Shown here: positions 1 to 8,842 of the stretch, in pieces
Layout: each line of letters starts with the position of its first letter
Position numbering within the stretch: the stretch's first letter is position 1
From: FEN-1139 sp964396375
GTDB taxonomy: Bacteria > Myxococcota_A > Polyangia > Polyangiales > Polyangiaceae
DNA length: 64,000 nt
Direction: 5' to 3'
Assembly: GCA_964396375.1 (NCBI GenBank)
Contig: CAYNEY010000007.1
Span: forward strand, 62,001-126,000
Position numbers and translations under genes: made by a program
The notes under the pieces: model-generated
Databases searched by the model: none
What the model saw: only the letters and a program-made list of their open reading frames with translations
Told to the model about the DNA's origin: nothing

Positions 1-196
1 ACTGGAGCGAGAGCTGAGCGAGTGTGGCGAGCGCGAGGTCACGAGCCACGAGATTGGGCAACGCGTGATGGAGCGATTGAAGGGGCTCGATGAAGTGGCG
101 TACGTGCGCTTCGCCAGCGTCTATCGTTCTTTCCGCGACATCGACGAGTTCATGGCTGAGATGAGCAAGCTGGTGCGCTCACGGACAGAGGAGTAA
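1..196 (+). CDS. nrdR: Transcriptional repressor NrdR, C-terminal part (5' end outside window)
   Basis: The first 65 codons (reading from base 2 to TAA at 194-196) match the end of the ATP-cone domain of NrdR, including the very typical stretch DEVAYVRFASVYRSF followed by DIDEF. NrdR is a zinc-finger/ATP-cone repressor of ribonucleotide reductase genes that senses dATP/ATP. The N-terminal zinc ribbon lies outside the window. ribD starts 5 bases after the stop; nrdR-ribD is a common bacterial gene order, so the two are probably co-transcribed. Recognised from the conserved motif; the missing part cannot be judged. Confidence 0.93.
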   Translation, partial: LERELSECGEREVTSHEIGQRVMERLKGLDEVAYVRFASVYRSFRDIDEFMAEMSKLVRSRTEE

Positions 197-200
197 CCAG

Positions 201-1325
201 GTGTCCGACATCGATAGACGGATGATGCTCCGTGCGCTGAACCTGGCGAAACTAGGGGATCCTTCGCCCAATCCACGGGTTGGGTGCGTGATCGCCCGCG
301 GTGATCAGGTGTTGGCTGAGGGTTTCCACCGCGCGGCGGGCCAGGATCACGCCGAGGTGGCCGCGCTCACCGCTGCGGGCAATGACGCCGCGGGAGCAAC
401 GCTGTACGTCACTCTCTCGCCATGCAACCACCATGGGCGCACCCCGCCTTGCGTGGATGCGATCCTGGCTGCGGGGGTAGGTCGCGTGGTGATCGGATGC
501 CGGGATCCGAATCCGCATGTACCCGACGACGGGTTGGCAAGACTACGCGCCGCACAGATCGAGGTCACGGAAGGCGTGCTGGAGGGCGAGTCGCGGGCCC
601 TGATCCGACCGTGGGCCAAACACATCACCACCGGTCATGCCTATCTGTCGCTCAAGCTCGCCATCTCGCTCGACGGTCGAATCGCGACCCGCAGCGGAGC
701 CTCCAAATGGATCACCTGCCCGGAATCGCGCGCACGCGTCCAAGAGCTCCGAGTGGCCCATGATGCGGTAATGGTGGGCATCAACACCGTCAGCGCGGAC
801 GACCCGCGGCTCACGGTGCGCGATGTTCCCGGGCGCAACCCGATCCGCATCGTGGTCGACAGCAAGCTCAGGGTGTCCCCTAACTGCCAGTTGGTGCAGA
901 CCGCGCGCGATATCCCAACCTGTGTCGTTACCACCCTCGAGGCATCCAACGTGGTCGGAGCTGCGCTGGAGGAGGCGGGGGTGAGCCTGGTGCGTGTGCC
1001 CGCGACGGCTGAAGGTCGCTGTGATATGCGGTTCGCTCTCGCGGAGCTTGGTGCTCGCGAAGTGGTCAGCGTCTTGTGTGAGGGTGGCGCGGAGCTCGCG
1101 GGAACACTGCTGGCGGCGGGTCTCGTGGATGAGTTGCACGTATTCGTGGCACCGGTGCTGCTCGGGCCCCGCGGGCGTCCCGCGGCGGTAGATTGGGCGG
1201 GGCCGGACACGCCGTCGGATGCCCCTCGGATCGAAAACCCACGTTGGGAGCTGTGCGGAGCCGACGCCTACGTCTCAGGGCCACTCGCCACGCCCAAGCG
1301 ACCGACACGACCGGCGGGGTTGTGA
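201..1325 (+). CDS. ribD: Bifunctional riboflavin biosynthesis deaminase/reductase RibD
   Basis: Catalyses two steps of riboflavin synthesis: deamination of the pyrimidine made from GTP, then NADPH reduction of the ribose side chain. The N-terminal half is a cytidine-deaminase fold with zinc ligands in HAEV (about residue 50) and PCNHHGRTPPC (about 74-84). The C-terminal half is the reductase domain with SLDGRIAT, the SKWIT segment, GINTVSADDPRLTVR and the cofactor-binding CEGGAELAGTLL. Its 374 residues are normal for the fused form. The start is GTG at 201, directly after nrdR; the first residues already align with the family (RMMLRALNLA). Later riboflavin genes are not in this window. Confidence 0.95.
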   Translation: MSDIDRRMMLRALNLAKLGDPSPNPRVGCVIARGDQVLAEGFHRAAGQDHAEVAALTAAGNDAAGATLYVTLSPCNHHGRTPPCVDAILAAGVGRVVIGCRDPNPHVPDDGLARLRAAQIEVTEGVLEGESRALIRPWAKHITTGHAYLSLKLAISLDGRIATRSGASKWITCPESRARVQELRVAHDAVMVGINTVSADDPRLTVRDVPGRNPIRIVVDSKLRVSPNCQLVQTARDIPTCVVTTLEASNVVGAALEEAGVSLVRVPATAEGRCDMRFALAELGAREVVSVLCEGGAELAGTLLAAGLVDELHVFVAPVLLGPRGRPAAVDWAGPDTPSDAPRIENPRWELCGADAYVSGPLATPKRPTRPAGL

Positions 1326-1411
1326 CCCCAAGCTGCCCGAGCGGCTCCGAAAGGCAAATTGGGAGCCTGATTTGCGGAGTTGCCGCTTGGGTGTTAACCA
1401 TTTGCTGAACG

Positions 1412-1918
1412 ATGGCTCTCCGTCCGATCCTCGAGTATCCCGATCCGCTCCTCAAGGTTGTCGCCCTGCCCGTCGAGCACTTCGACGCTGAGCTGGAGCG
1501 TTTGGTGGAAGACATGGCCGAGACCATGTATGCAGCACCAGGTGTCGGCCTGGCCGCCCCTCAGATCGGCGTCGCCCTGCGGGTGTTCGTCATCGATGTG
1601 GCCGGGGAAGATGAACCGAGCCAGTTTCGCGCGTACATCAACCCGGAGTTGACCGAGGCTCAAGGCAAGCTGACCTGGACCGAGGGCTGCCTGTCGTTCC
1701 CAGGGGTGTCTGCTGAAATCAAACGAGCCGCTTCAATCGCGGTACGGGCACAGAACACCAATGGTGATTTTTTCGAGCAGACGGCCAGCGGTCTGCTCGC
1801 GGTAGCGCTCCAGCACGAGAACGATCACTTGAACGGCGTTTTGATGATCGACAAGGTCGGCCCAAAACAGAAGCTGCGCATGGGTCGCGAGCTGGCCTCG
1901 CAACGAGGCGCGATCTAG
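1412..1918 (+). CDS. def: Peptide deformylase
   Basis: Removes the formyl group from the initiator methionine of new proteins; a cytosolic metalloenzyme. All three family motifs are present: GVGLAAPQIG (about residues 46-55), EGCLSFPG (about 91-98, metal-binding Cys) and QHENDHLNG (about 135-143, the HExxH metal site with catalytic Glu). Its 168 residues are typical. The ATG at 1412 gives the usual N-terminus (ALRPILEYPDPLL). The stop codon overlaps by 4 bases (CTAG) with the stop of the convergent gene on the other strand. No fmt gene follows, unlike in many genomes. Confidence 0.96.
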   Translation: MALRPILEYPDPLLKVVALPVEHFDAELERLVEDMAETMYAAPGVGLAAPQIGVALRVFVIDVAGEDEPSQFRAYINPELTEAQGKLTWTEGCLSFPGVSAEIKRAASIAVRAQNTNGDFFEQTASGLLAVALQHENDHLNGVLMIDKVGPKQKLRMGRELASQRGAI

Positions 1919-3795
1919 CGCGTCTGGGAGCGCGTGAACACGTTGGTGTCGAAGGACACCCCCCGCTCGATCAGCTCCCGCACTACCCGAGGAATCCCTC
2001 CGGTGCTGCGGAACGTGCCTTCAACCATGTCCTGATTGCCGTTCGGAGCGGCGATGAAGTTGAAGATATCGTCAATCTCTATCTCGTCAGCGGTAACGCG
2101 ACCGATCTCCCCCACCCGTACCACGCGTTGGCGCCCGTCCTGAAAACGCACGACCTCAAGCAGTAGGTCGAAGGAGCTGGCTAGCAATCGCCGTGCCGCA
2201 TCGGCGACCAGACCTGGCCGTGTCACCATCAGCTCCACCGCCATCCTCGCCAGTGCCAGCTCGCCGGTGCGGGCCTCCCGGATCGCAATCACCCCAACGC
2301 CCACGTTGCCGAGCGCCTCAACGACGTACGAGGTCAACGCCGCCGACTCCAGCGGAACCGCAAACTGCCCGGCGGCGGTGCGGACTGCAGCGTGCACGAG
2401 CTGCGCGGGATCGGAGGCGGCGAGCAAAGACCAACGCATCAACGAGCACGCCGGGTTCGGCCGCCCCAGATCGGTCAAGCCGTCGAGCACCACCAGGGGT
2501 GACTCGCTCACGTCGGAACACAAGGCCGCAGCCAGCGTACCGATCTCGGCCTCCTTGGCTCCCGTGACCAGGATGCGCAGCCGCGCGGACAGTGCCTGGT
2601 GGAGAAATGAGGATAGAGCACGGGAGATCACCCCAGAGCGCACCAAACCGTCGAGGCTGATCTGGGCGTCCTTGGCACGCCTGCGGATCACCACCGACGG
2701 TTCGCCCTCGGAGAGCGGAGGCAACACCGCCCAGAAAATGGTGGCGTGTTCCAAGCGTCGCTCCAGCAGGGTCTCGCGCGGGGCGATCGGCTGCCCCACA
2801 CGCTCGCAGAGTCGACCGATGATCCGAAGGAGCGAGCGCACCGACGAGAACCCAATACGGTGCGGTTGAAGCGTCGCCGCGCGGCGCACCAAGATCTGGT
2901 CGTGGCGAGCCACCACGATCTCGGTAACCTCCGGATCCTCGAGCAGCCCTCCGAGCGGTCCGAGTTCGATCAGCTCGGCCCGCGCGAGCTGCCGGAGCTC
3001 GTCTGGGTTGGCGAGGTGCGGGAAGCTATGCTGAGCGAGGATCTTCCGTAGCTCTCGCTCGATGGTCCGCTCGATGATCTGCTCGCGCCGCACCAGATCG
3101 GGCTCAATTGCCAGCTCGTCAGTCAGAAGCTCCCAAACCGTGTCGACCACAATCGAGAGCACGGTGAGGGTATTTGCCTCCTCAGGCGCGATGGTCGCAA
3201 CCGCCGCGTTGACGGAACTCGTCACGGAGAGTTCCGACACTTGGCCGAGCAGCTTGCTCGCCTGAGCGTCTCCCAGCGACGGCTGACTGCTATGCCTCGC
3301 TCCTGGCAACCGTGGCGCTGGCGGCACGTCGGGATACACCGGATCCTCCCCCAGTTGGTCGAGGGGCGGTCGCGCTCGAGTGACGGTTGGCTCCACCGAC
3401 GGTTGCGCGGGGACACGACCATCCACTGGCTCGAGCGGCTCCACAGGACACGACGGCTCCTGATCAGGAGCTACCTCGTGCCGCTCCCCGTCGATCTCGA
3501 GCCGCAGCACGAAGTCCCCGATGAAAACCCGGTCAGCCTCAGTGATGATGGTCGGCTGCTGGATGCGCCGGCGATTGACATAGGTGCCGTTCGTGCTGTT
3601 CTCGTCCGTCACCACGAAGCGTTCGTCTTGGCAGACGATCTTCGCGTGTTGTTTCGAGACGTTGCTCTTCGAGAGCACCACGTCGTTGCCCTGGATCCGA
3701 CCGATGGTCGCCTCCGTGGCGTCGAACGGCTGCCTCCGCTCAGCCCCTCCCTTTTCGCTGATCACGATCGTAAAGGAGCGCTTGGTGAGCTGCAT
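1915..3795 (-). CDS. FHA domain fused to CpaF/VirB11-like ATPase domain with a degenerate P-loop
   Basis: Domains: FHA (about residues 1-100; GRIQGNDVVLSKSNVSKQHA, then NSTNGTYVN) that would bind phosphothreonine; a Pro-rich linker; then a type II/IV secretion ATPase fold (about 190-620) with the CpaF N-terminal arm and the closing segment DGRQRVVRVGEIGRVTADEIEIDDIFNF. The position of the Walker A motif reads GAKEAEIGTL instead of GxxGxGKT, and the acidic Walker B/His-box region is also not preserved, so it probably does not hydrolyse ATP. Start chosen at ATG 3795, just before the FHA strand; the open frame continues upstream to 3912 but with sequence unlike any domain. FHA-CpaF fusions are common in myxobacteria; the role here is unknown. 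Confidence 0.8.
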   Translation of the reverse strand: MQLTKRSFTIVISEKGGAERRQPFDATEATIGRIQGNDVVLSKSNVSKQHAKIVCQDERFVVTDENSTNGTYVNRRRIQQPTIITEADRVFIGDFVLRLEIDGERHEVAPDQEPSCPVEPLEPVDGRVPAQPSVEPTVTRARPPLDQLGEDPVYPDVPPAPRLPGARHSSQPSLGDAQASKLLGQVSELSVTSSVNAAVATIAPEEANTLTVLSIVVDTVWELLTDELAIEPDLVRREQIIERTIERELRKILAQHSFPHLANPDELRQLARAELIELGPLGGLLEDPEVTEIVVARHDQILVRRAATLQPHRIGFSSVRSLLRIIGRLCERVGQPIAPRETLLERRLEHATIFWAVLPPLSEGEPSVVIRRRAKDAQISLDGLVRSGVISRALSSFLHQALSARLRILVTGAKEAEIGTLAAALCSDVSESPLVVLDGLTDLGRPNPACSLMRWSLLAASDPAQLVHAAVRTAAGQFAVPLESAALTSYVVEALGNVGVGVIAIREARTGELALARMAVELMVTRPGLVADAARRLLASSFDLLLEVVRFQDGRQRVVRVGEIGRVTADEIEIDDIFNFIAAPNGNQDMVEGTFRSTGGIPRVVRELIERGVSFDTNVFTRSQTR

Positions 3796-3999
3796 GGTGT
3801 GGACCACAGACAATTCCAGGCATGAGACTTGCTCGACCCATCCCCCGTCGTCAACGGCATTTCTCTGCCTGGCGGGACAGAGAGCGGCTCGCTCCTGCCA
3901 ATCCCAGGCCACCCCATAGCGAAGAGCATCGGCCCACGATCCGAGAACCCAGCCGTCACGAATTTTACCCGCTCACCCCTGATCTCCTACGATCCGTCC

Positions 4000-4476
4000 G
4001 TGGCCCCCCCTTCGCCCCGTCCCGGGCTCGCCAAGACCCGAGAGCTGCCCCTGCTCCAGAAGCAGCAGCGTCAGTTCTGGCAGAGCAACGATTTGACCTG
4101 GCGCGATCTGCTCGAAAAGGCCGATGTCGTGAGCGAGGGGGCCATTCGAAATGAGACCGATGGGCCGGTATACTACGGCTCAACCATCATCCTTCTCTTC
4201 GACAGCACCCATGGCGGGCGTTTCGCCCCATCCGAACGGGCCACCCTGTTCGCGCTGCTCTCGCACGATCCCCATGCCCGGGTGCGTGTGGTCAGGATGG
4301 CCTGCCTCGAGGCACAGCTCCGCGCTCGCCGCGGCATCGGGAGCATCCGTGCCGAATTCGCGGTCCGCCTCGATCCGCGCGGACTTCGTGTCGATGTGGA
4401 CGTCGAGGCACCGGTCCTCGTCGATGCCGCGTTCGCACACGCCCCTCATCCAAGCTCGACTCGCCCACGACGCTGA
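4000..4476 (+). CDS. Conserved-looking hypothetical protein
   Basis: I do not recognise a family. From GTG 4000 it encodes 158 residues; the open frame begins at 3829 but the first 57 codons look non-coding and overlap nothing useful. The central part (LTWRDLLEKADVVSEGAIRN, then YYGSTIILLFDSTHGGRF) and the helical, Arg-rich part (ATLFALLSHDPHARVRVVRMACLEAQL) look like real protein, with strong G/C third-position bias. The end alternates Val and charged residues (GLRVDVDVEAPVLVD), suggesting a beta strand. No signal peptide or membrane segment. Diverges from the FHA/CpaF-like gene. Cytosolic protein of unknown function. Confidence 0.6.
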   Translation: MAPPSPRPGLAKTRELPLLQKQQRQFWQSNDLTWRDLLEKADVVSEGAIRNETDGPVYYGSTIILLFDSTHGGRFAPSERATLFALLSHDPHARVRVVRMACLEAQLRARRGIGSIRAEFAVRLDPRGLRVDVDVEAPVLVDAAFAHAPHPSSTRPRR

Positions 4477-5239
4477 GTCAACGCGCAGCGTCGATGCGTG
4501 AGCACTCGAGCAAAGCCCACTCGGCCGAGCCTGACCAGCAGCCGCCATCGGTTCTCCCCCACACGTGGTCGATCACGGCGTACCCAACGCGTCGAGTCCC
4601 AAGGCCGCGTCCGAGCATCCGCGCGTGCTGTCTTGTCACTCCCTGCACCTCGATGCCGCGCATCATCCCAGCACGTCACTCTCGCAGGCGAGACACACGA
4701 CCATGAGGCATGGGCCGAGTCGTCATGGGCGAGACACATGACCATGAGGCATGGGCCGAGTCGTCGCGGGCGAGCACACCGCGCCGGCAGCCTATCGATT
4801 GAATGTCGTGGTGCGAAGCCCGCAAGCTCAGAGTCGACAACCTGGTGGTGGTCAAGGACAATTTTCGACACGCGCCCAGTCGATTGCGGAGTGCTCCCCG
4901 CGCGGTCGTGCTCACAAAAATGAGGGTGCACAGGGGTGCAGGATTGCTCGTGAACACCCGCGTTCTCCGCGGCATTGCTGCGTCGAACATCTGTCCGACT
5001 CATCGACGAGCGATGATTCCCCGGTGTCGCGCGAGTCAAGCGTCGCGAGCACGCAGCTTATCCATGGTCGGCCACGAAGACACGTCGGGGAGAGACCGCC
5101 GGCCGAGCCACGTGCCACTTGCAGCTCTCCGGTTTCGGTGCGAAAGCTGCTCCCGCCTCTTGACACCCGAGGGACCCAAAGGCAAAGGTGTCCAAACGGG
5201 GGAAGGCACTTTTGTCGTGGATGAGTCGAGCGTGATTGA
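4477..5239. other. Intergenic region of about 760 bp, no gene supported
   Basis: Several open frames cross this stretch on both strands, but they are Arg/Ser/Pro-rich, overlap each other and show no domain. The only clear structure is a 41-bp direct repeat (separate entry). The last open frame on the plus strand, ending at 5243, has a CESC pair near its end but no homology that I can recognise. Promoter and leader of the MerR-TPR gene presumably lie near the right edge. Confidence 0.5.
4687..4770. repeat. Two tandem copies of a 41-bp unit
   Basis: Copies at 4687-4727 and 4728-4768 differ at only a few positions; a third copy begins (GGCGAG) at 4769 and then diverges. Each unit contains the short inverted repeat CCATG-AGG-CATGG, flanked by ACGAC and GTCGT, so each copy could fold into a small hairpin. 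It sits in a region without genes. Function unknown. Confidence 0.75.
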
Positions 5240-6241
5240 GTGAGTATGCGGCGCAGTCATCGTCGTCATGAGAACGTAATTCACGTCGCCTTCGGACCGG
5301 GAGGTGGGCGCGTGGATCCATCCAACGGCAATGCCGTGACCACGGAGGATCTCACCTCGGAGCACAAGGAGCCGCTCACCGATCTCTTCACCTCAGGCGA
5401 GGTCGCGCGGTTGCTCGGCATCTCGCCCAACCGTCTTCGTAGCCTCGATCGGTCGGGCGTGGTCACGCCCTCGGGTCGGCGACGCGGGCGACGTGCCTAT
5501 TCGTTCCAAGACATCATCGCCTTGCGGGCCGCCCACTCGTTGCTCGACAAGCAGGTGCGCCTGCGCGACGTGACCCGGGCGATCGAGGCCCTGCGGCGTT
5601 CCTTACCCCGCGTCACCCGACCGCTGGCCGAGCTCCGGATCGTCTCAGATGGCCGAAAAGTCCTGGTCCGCGCCGAAGACGGCGTTCCCTTCGAGCCTCT
5701 GACGGGCCAAATGGTGATGGATTTCGACGTGCGTTCGCTCAGGGAGGACGTGGTGCGAGTACTAAGGCCCTCGGCCGGCCAGAAGCGCGCACGCACCGCC
5801 TATGAACTGTACCTGAAGGCAAGTCAGCTCGACGAAAACCCCAGCACCATGCACGAGGCAGAGCAGCTCTACCTCGAGGCTATCGAGCTCGATCCTTGGT
5901 TAGCGATCGCCTACACCAACCTCGGCAACATTCGATTCCGTTGCAACGACCCAGATGGTGCGGAGTCGCTGTACCGGAGCGCGCTCAATGTCGATCCGAA
6001 ACAGCCAGAGGCGCAGTACAACCTTGGTTACGTGATGCTGGAACGCGGACTCCCCGAATCGGCGGTTCCTCTCTTCGAGGGAGCGCTCGGTGCCGACCCC
6101 AAGTTCTCGGATGCCTATTTCAACCTGGCAATGGCGCTCGAGCAGGTTGGCGAGAGCGGGCGCGCACGGAAGTACTGGCAGGGGTATGTGGCACTCGAAC
6201 CCTCTGGCACCTGGACCGAGATCGCCCGACGCCATCTCTGA
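5240..6241 (+). CDS. MerR-type HTH regulator with C-terminal TPR repeats
   Basis: After about 45 residues of variable sequence there is a MerR-like winged HTH (about 50-125: TSGEVARLLGISPNRLRSLD, then RGRRAYSFQDIIALRAA). This is followed by a linker domain and three TPR units (about 190-320: AEQLYLEAIELDPWLAIAYTNLGNI, ESLYRSALNVDPKQPEAQYNLGYV, LFEGALGADPKFSDAYFNLAMA). TPRs bind partner proteins, so this is probably a regulator controlled by protein contact rather than by a small ligand. The start is GTG 5240 or ATG 5246; neither has a clear ribosome-binding site. Stands alone; convergent with the nitrilase gene. Confidence 0.82.
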   Translation: MSMRRSHRRHENVIHVAFGPGGGRVDPSNGNAVTTEDLTSEHKEPLTDLFTSGEVARLLGISPNRLRSLDRSGVVTPSGRRRGRRAYSFQDIIALRAAHSLLDKQVRLRDVTRAIEALRRSLPRVTRPLAELRIVSDGRKVLVRAEDGVPFEPLTGQMVMDFDVRSLREDVVRVLRPSAGQKRARTAYELYLKASQLDENPSTMHEAEQLYLEAIELDPWLAIAYTNLGNIRFRCNDPDGAESLYRSALNVDPKQPEAQYNLGYVMLERGLPESAVPLFEGALGADPKFSDAYFNLAMALEQVGESGRARKYWQGYVALEPSGTWTEIARRHL

Positions 6242-6284
6242 GTCGGCCCCCCCTCGCTTTCCCAGACGGTTGTGTGGCACGGTG

Positions 6285-7124
6285 TCAGCGTGCGCTGTTC
6301 GCGCCGTGCAACCGCCGGTGCTCCAGGCTGGGCAGACGTCGGCGCACCTGCTCGAGAAAGGACGCATCCAGGTCGGCGAGCACCATATCGACACGATCGG
6401 ACGCCTGTGCGATCACGGTTCCCCACGGATCCACGATCATCGAGCGCCCGTAGCTGACGCGCCCTCGGTCATGCCTGCCCCACTGGTTGGCGGAAATGAC
6501 GTAACATGAGCTTTCGACCGCGCGCGCGCGGAGCAAGAGTTCAAAGTGATCGCGACCAGTTTCAGCGGTGAAGGCGGATGGCACGCACAAGACTTGTGCC
6601 TCGCGCTCCACGAGCGCCCGGTAGAGTTCCGGGAACCGGAGATCGTAACAGATGCTGAGACCTAGCCGAAAGCCGTCACAACTCCCCACCACGGGGAGCT
6701 CACCTGGAGTCACGGAAGCGGACTCGCGGTAGCTGGTTTCATCCGAGAGCGTCACATCGAACAGATGAATCTTTCGGTAGTGCGCGACCCTTCGGCCCGT
6801 CGGATCGACGAGGGTCGCGGAGTTGTACGGCCGCAGGGGATCGGGCGAGCGCTCCGGCCAGCCGCCGGCCAGAACGTGGACACAGTGCCGACGCGCCAAG
6901 CCGCGCAATCTGCTCTGGATGGGCGCCTCCGTGTCGTCCAGAGTCTCGGCGTGAGCGAGCCGTCCCGCGTCGGGACCGATATAGGCGAAGTTCTCGGGAA
7001 GCACGACCAGCCGCGCGCCGCGCCCCGCCGCCGCAGCGACCAGTTCCTCGATCACCGAAAGGTTGTCGACGATCCGCTCGGAGGAGTTGAGCTGGAGCGC
7101 CGCCGCGCGCAAGATTCCAGGCAT
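6285..7124 (-). CDS. Carbon-nitrogen hydrolase (nitrilase family, Nit/omega-amidase type)
   Basis: Hydrolyses a carbon-nitrogen bond of a small amide; by similarity to the Nit1/Nit2 branch the likely substrate is deaminated glutathione or an alpha-keto acid amide. The catalytic triad is visible: Glu in VLPENFAYIG, Lys in YRKIHLFDV and the nucleophile Cys in LSICYDLRFPELYR. About 279 residues is the usual single-domain length, with no signal peptide. The start ATG 7124 (MPGILRAAALQLNSS) places the first beta strand correctly; an in-frame ATG at 7145 adds seven residues. It overlaps no neighbour and diverges from the sigma54 activator. Confidence 0.88.
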   Translation of the reverse strand: MPGILRAAALQLNSSERIVDNLSVIEELVAAAAGRGARLVVLPENFAYIGPDAGRLAHAETLDDTEAPIQSRLRGLARRHCVHVLAGGWPERSPDPLRPYNSATLVDPTGRRVAHYRKIHLFDVTLSDETSYRESASVTPGELPVVGSCDGFRLGLSICYDLRFPELYRALVEREAQVLCVPSAFTAETGRDHFELLLRARAVESSCYVISANQWGRHDRGRVSYGRSMIVDPWGTVIAQASDRVDMVLADLDASFLEQVRRRLPSLEHRRLHGANSAR

Positions 7125-7269
7125 CCGCACCAGCATAGCGGCCAACCCGGTTTTGTCGCGCCGTTTGAGCCGGGCTTCGCCCCATCGTCACCTCGCCGGT
7201 CCGGCAAGGTGGACCCCAGCCAGGCTGAAGGGTAGAGTACCGGCCGTCTCTTCGCTCCTTCGACCACGC

Positions 7270-8679
7270 ATGATCGATCGAACTACAGGTGCCATGCAAC
7301 AGGTGGGTATTCTGACCCGCCCCAATGACGGCGCTCGCCCGGCCGGTGCCGGCTTGCTGCTGCTCTACGCAAGTGAGCACTCCGAACTCCCCGGCGCCTG
7401 GGCACTTCCCGGCGAACGCGCGATCGTCGGCCGCGATCCGACCTCGGATGTCTTTCTTCCCGTGCAGGCAGTGTCGCGCACCCACGCCGAAATCCGCTGG
7501 GAAGCTGGCCGCTACACCATCACCGACCTTGAGAGCCGCAACGGCATCATGCTCGACGGAAGACCGGTCCAGCATGCGGTACTCGAGCCGAACGCTGAAC
7601 TCCGCATCGGTGATGCGCAGCTGAAATTCGTCGATGACGGCATCGATGACTTCATCGCCTATCGCCTCGACGGGTCGATGCTTGCGGGGACCACACGTCG
7701 GGTCAAAAAGACCGAGCTGGTCGGGGGCGCACGGATGGACCAGCTCTCAGCCGAATTGGAGCGCATCGCACCCACCATGCTGAGCGTGATGCTGCTCGGA
7801 GAGAGCGGGACCGGCAAGGAGGTTGCTTCCCGCGAACTCCACACCAAGAGCGGTCGTCCCGGGGCGTTCCAGGCCATCAACTGCGCAGCCATTCCAGCGA
7901 CTCTGCTCGAGAGTGAGTTGTTTGGGTACCGCCGGGGCGCGTTCTCGGGCGCCGACCGGGACAAGCCTGGGTTGGTGCGACTCGCCGATGAAGGGACGTT
8001 GTTGCTCGACGAGATCGGCGACATGCCCCTGGAAGCGCAGGCCAAGTTGCTGCGCGTGCTCCAGTCCCGGGAGGTGTTCCCCCTCGGCGCCACCGCGCCG
8101 GAACACGTCGACGTCCGCATCATCTGCGCCACACACCGTGATCTGCGCCGCCTGATCCAGGCCGGACGATTCCGGGAGGATTTGTACGCCCGCTTGAATG
8201 AGTATCCCCTCCACCTCCCGCCGTTGCGTGACAGAAAAGAGGATCTCTACCACTTGACCCGATGCTTCTTCGCCCGGCACGGCGCGCCCCAGCTCTCGGT
8301 GTCGTACGGCTTCATGCTGGGGCTAGTCCACTATGACTGGCCGTACAACGTGCGGGAGCTCGAGGCCTGCATCAAACGCGCGGTAGCACTCTCGACCGGG
8401 GAGGTCGTCACCGAGCAGCTCCTGCCCGAAGCGATCCGCGAGGAGATGACGAGCTACGGCAAGCCGCTCCCCGAGGCCGGCCTCGACCCAGTCCAAGCTG
8501 GTCCGCCGGGCTTCGAGCGCGCGGCAGCGCGCACCATGCCCTCGGACACAGACCTCCGCCTTCTTCTCGAGAAGCACGCCGGGAACGTAGCGGCGGTTGG
8601 GCGCGAGCTCGGCAAAGCACGCATGCAGATCCACCGTTGGATGCAGCGCTACGGGATCACCGTTGACGACTACCGTTGA
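7270..8679 (+). CDS. Sigma54-dependent transcriptional activator with N-terminal FHA domain
   Basis: 469 residues: FHA domain (about 25-115; VGRDPTSDVFLPVQAVSRTHAE, then DLESRNGIMLDG), AAA+ domain (about 150-380) with Walker A GESGTGKE, the sigma54-contact loop as GAFSGA (usual GAFTGA, Ser for Thr), Walker B LLLDEIGDM and the arginine-finger region FREDLYARLN, then a Fis-type HTH at the end (NVAAVGRELGKARMQIHRWM). An FHA input means control by Ser/Thr phosphorylation, typical for myxobacteria. The ATG at 7270 is preferred because upstream in-frame sequence overlaps the divergent nitrilase gene. It should drive sigma54 promoters elsewhere; none was recognised nearby. Confidence 0.9.
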   Translation: MIDRTTGAMQQVGILTRPNDGARPAGAGLLLLYASEHSELPGAWALPGERAIVGRDPTSDVFLPVQAVSRTHAEIRWEAGRYTITDLESRNGIMLDGRPVQHAVLEPNAELRIGDAQLKFVDDGIDDFIAYRLDGSMLAGTTRRVKKTELVGGARMDQLSAELERIAPTMLSVMLLGESGTGKEVASRELHTKSGRPGAFQAINCAAIPATLLESELFGYRRGAFSGADRDKPGLVRLADEGTLLLDEIGDMPLEAQAKLLRVLQSREVFPLGATAPEHVDVRIICATHRDLRRLIQAGRFREDLYARLNEYPLHLPPLRDRKEDLYHLTRCFFARHGAPQLSVSYGFMLGLVHYDWPYNVRELEACIKRAVALSTGEVVTEQLLPEAIREEMTSYGKPLPEAGLDPVQAGPPGFERAAARTMPSDTDLRLLLEKHAGNVAAVGRELGKARMQIHRWMQRYGITVDDYR

Positions 8680-8842
8680 TCGAGGCTCCGCCGGAATTTG
8701 CGCCAGCTCAGATGGGGCGCGCCGGCCGGTCTGAACAGAACGTCGAGTCGGGACCGCGGGATGACTTGGCGCGATCGGCGTGAAGGGCAGTTGACTTCCG
8801 GGGCAAAGACTCCTAGCCAATCGGCCACCGCCCCTTCGGAGC

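Noticed and set aside
4803..5243. Open frame on the plus strand ending with a CESC pair just before the MerR-TPR gene
   Set aside because: Composition and overlap with other frames look random, and no domain or good start could be seen.
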